From NCBI GenBank assembly GCA_041856085.1, contig JBHAFL010000042.1, positions 1 to 5,212 of the forward strand: DNA of 5,212 nt, given 5' to 3'. Below are positions 5,121 to 5,212 of the stretch, piece by piece. Under the pieces are notes generated by a model. It was not told the DNA's origin, searched no databases, and saw nothing but the letters and a program-made list of their open reading frames with translations. This DNA comes from RUG754 sp041856085 (lineage in GTDB: Bacteria; Bacillota; Clostridia; Peptostreptococcales; Anaerovoracaceae). A program made the translations under genes and the position numbers. Within the stretch, counting starts at the first letter, position 1; the number at the start of each line of letters is the position of its first letter.

Positions 5121-5212
5121 ACTTTGTTATTATGAGCGATAAGCTGCTGCTGCGCTTTTTAGTCCTCGCTTCGGATAACTCTTCGTGCTTGCTCGCCGGC
5201 AAAATGGTTCTC
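5121..5212. other. Right-edge stretch of unresolved content
   Basis: Three readings are possible. On the minus strand one frame runs from the edge to a TAA at 5159-5161 (17 codons ending RRVIRSED) and could be the tail of an upstream gene. On the plus strand an ATG at 5132 opens a frame of 27 codons to the edge (MSDKLLLRFLVLASD...), but it lacks a ribosome-binding site. The stretch could also be non-coding. It is too short to choose between these, and no product is recognised. Confidence 0.3.

Noticed and set aside
5135..5160. Plus-strand terminator-like AGCG...CGCTTTTT with GCTGCTGCTGC between.
   Set aside because: The stem is only 4 bp and no plus-strand gene ends there.

Overview
The window suggests an anaerobic, amino-acid-fermenting Firmicute of the class Clostridia. 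Three things point there. The genes murB, a PHP-type phosphohydrolase and rapZ (yvcJ) sit together, as in Gram-positive cell-envelope loci. Ribosome-binding sites are strong and purine-rich (AGGAG, AGGGG). There is also a Kce enzyme of the lysine fermentation pathway. Base composition is moderate by eye. Genus cannot be decided from this sequence. No mobile element, tRNA, rRNA or CRISPR array was seen.

All five complete genes lie on the minus strand, so the window reads right to left. At the right end a short stretch (5121-5212) of unclear coding status precedes an extended -10 promoter (5104-5112). This appears to drive an operon of an AI-2E-family membrane protein (3777-5066), murB (2828-3799, overlapping the first gene), a PHP-domain hydrolase (2068-2817, 10-nt gap) and rapZ (1183-2034, 33-nt gap). 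MurB is a cytoplasmic peptidoglycan-precursor enzyme. RapZ is a nucleotide-binding regulator whose relatives control amino-sugar supply to the wall in Enterobacteria. The PHP protein and the transporter have unknown substrates.

The usual next genes after rapZ in Firmicutes (yvcK/glmR and whiA) do not follow here. Instead there is a regulatory stretch (1014-1202). A near-consensus promoter is embedded in the last codons of rapZ and is predicted to start a leader of about 150 nt. By hand this leader folds into a three-arm RNA closed by a long-range stem. It leads to kce (183-1013), 3-keto-5-aminohexanoate cleavage enzyme, which looks monocistronic with a hairpin (109-152) after its stop.

Left of that hairpin a second near-consensus promoter (67-95) points leftward, with a possible ribosome-binding site and ATG at 14-28. 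Another minus-strand gene therefore probably begins at the window edge.

The best candidate for something undescribed is the structured leader of kce. The gene calls are otherwise conventional, and I see no evidence for a novel multi-gene system.
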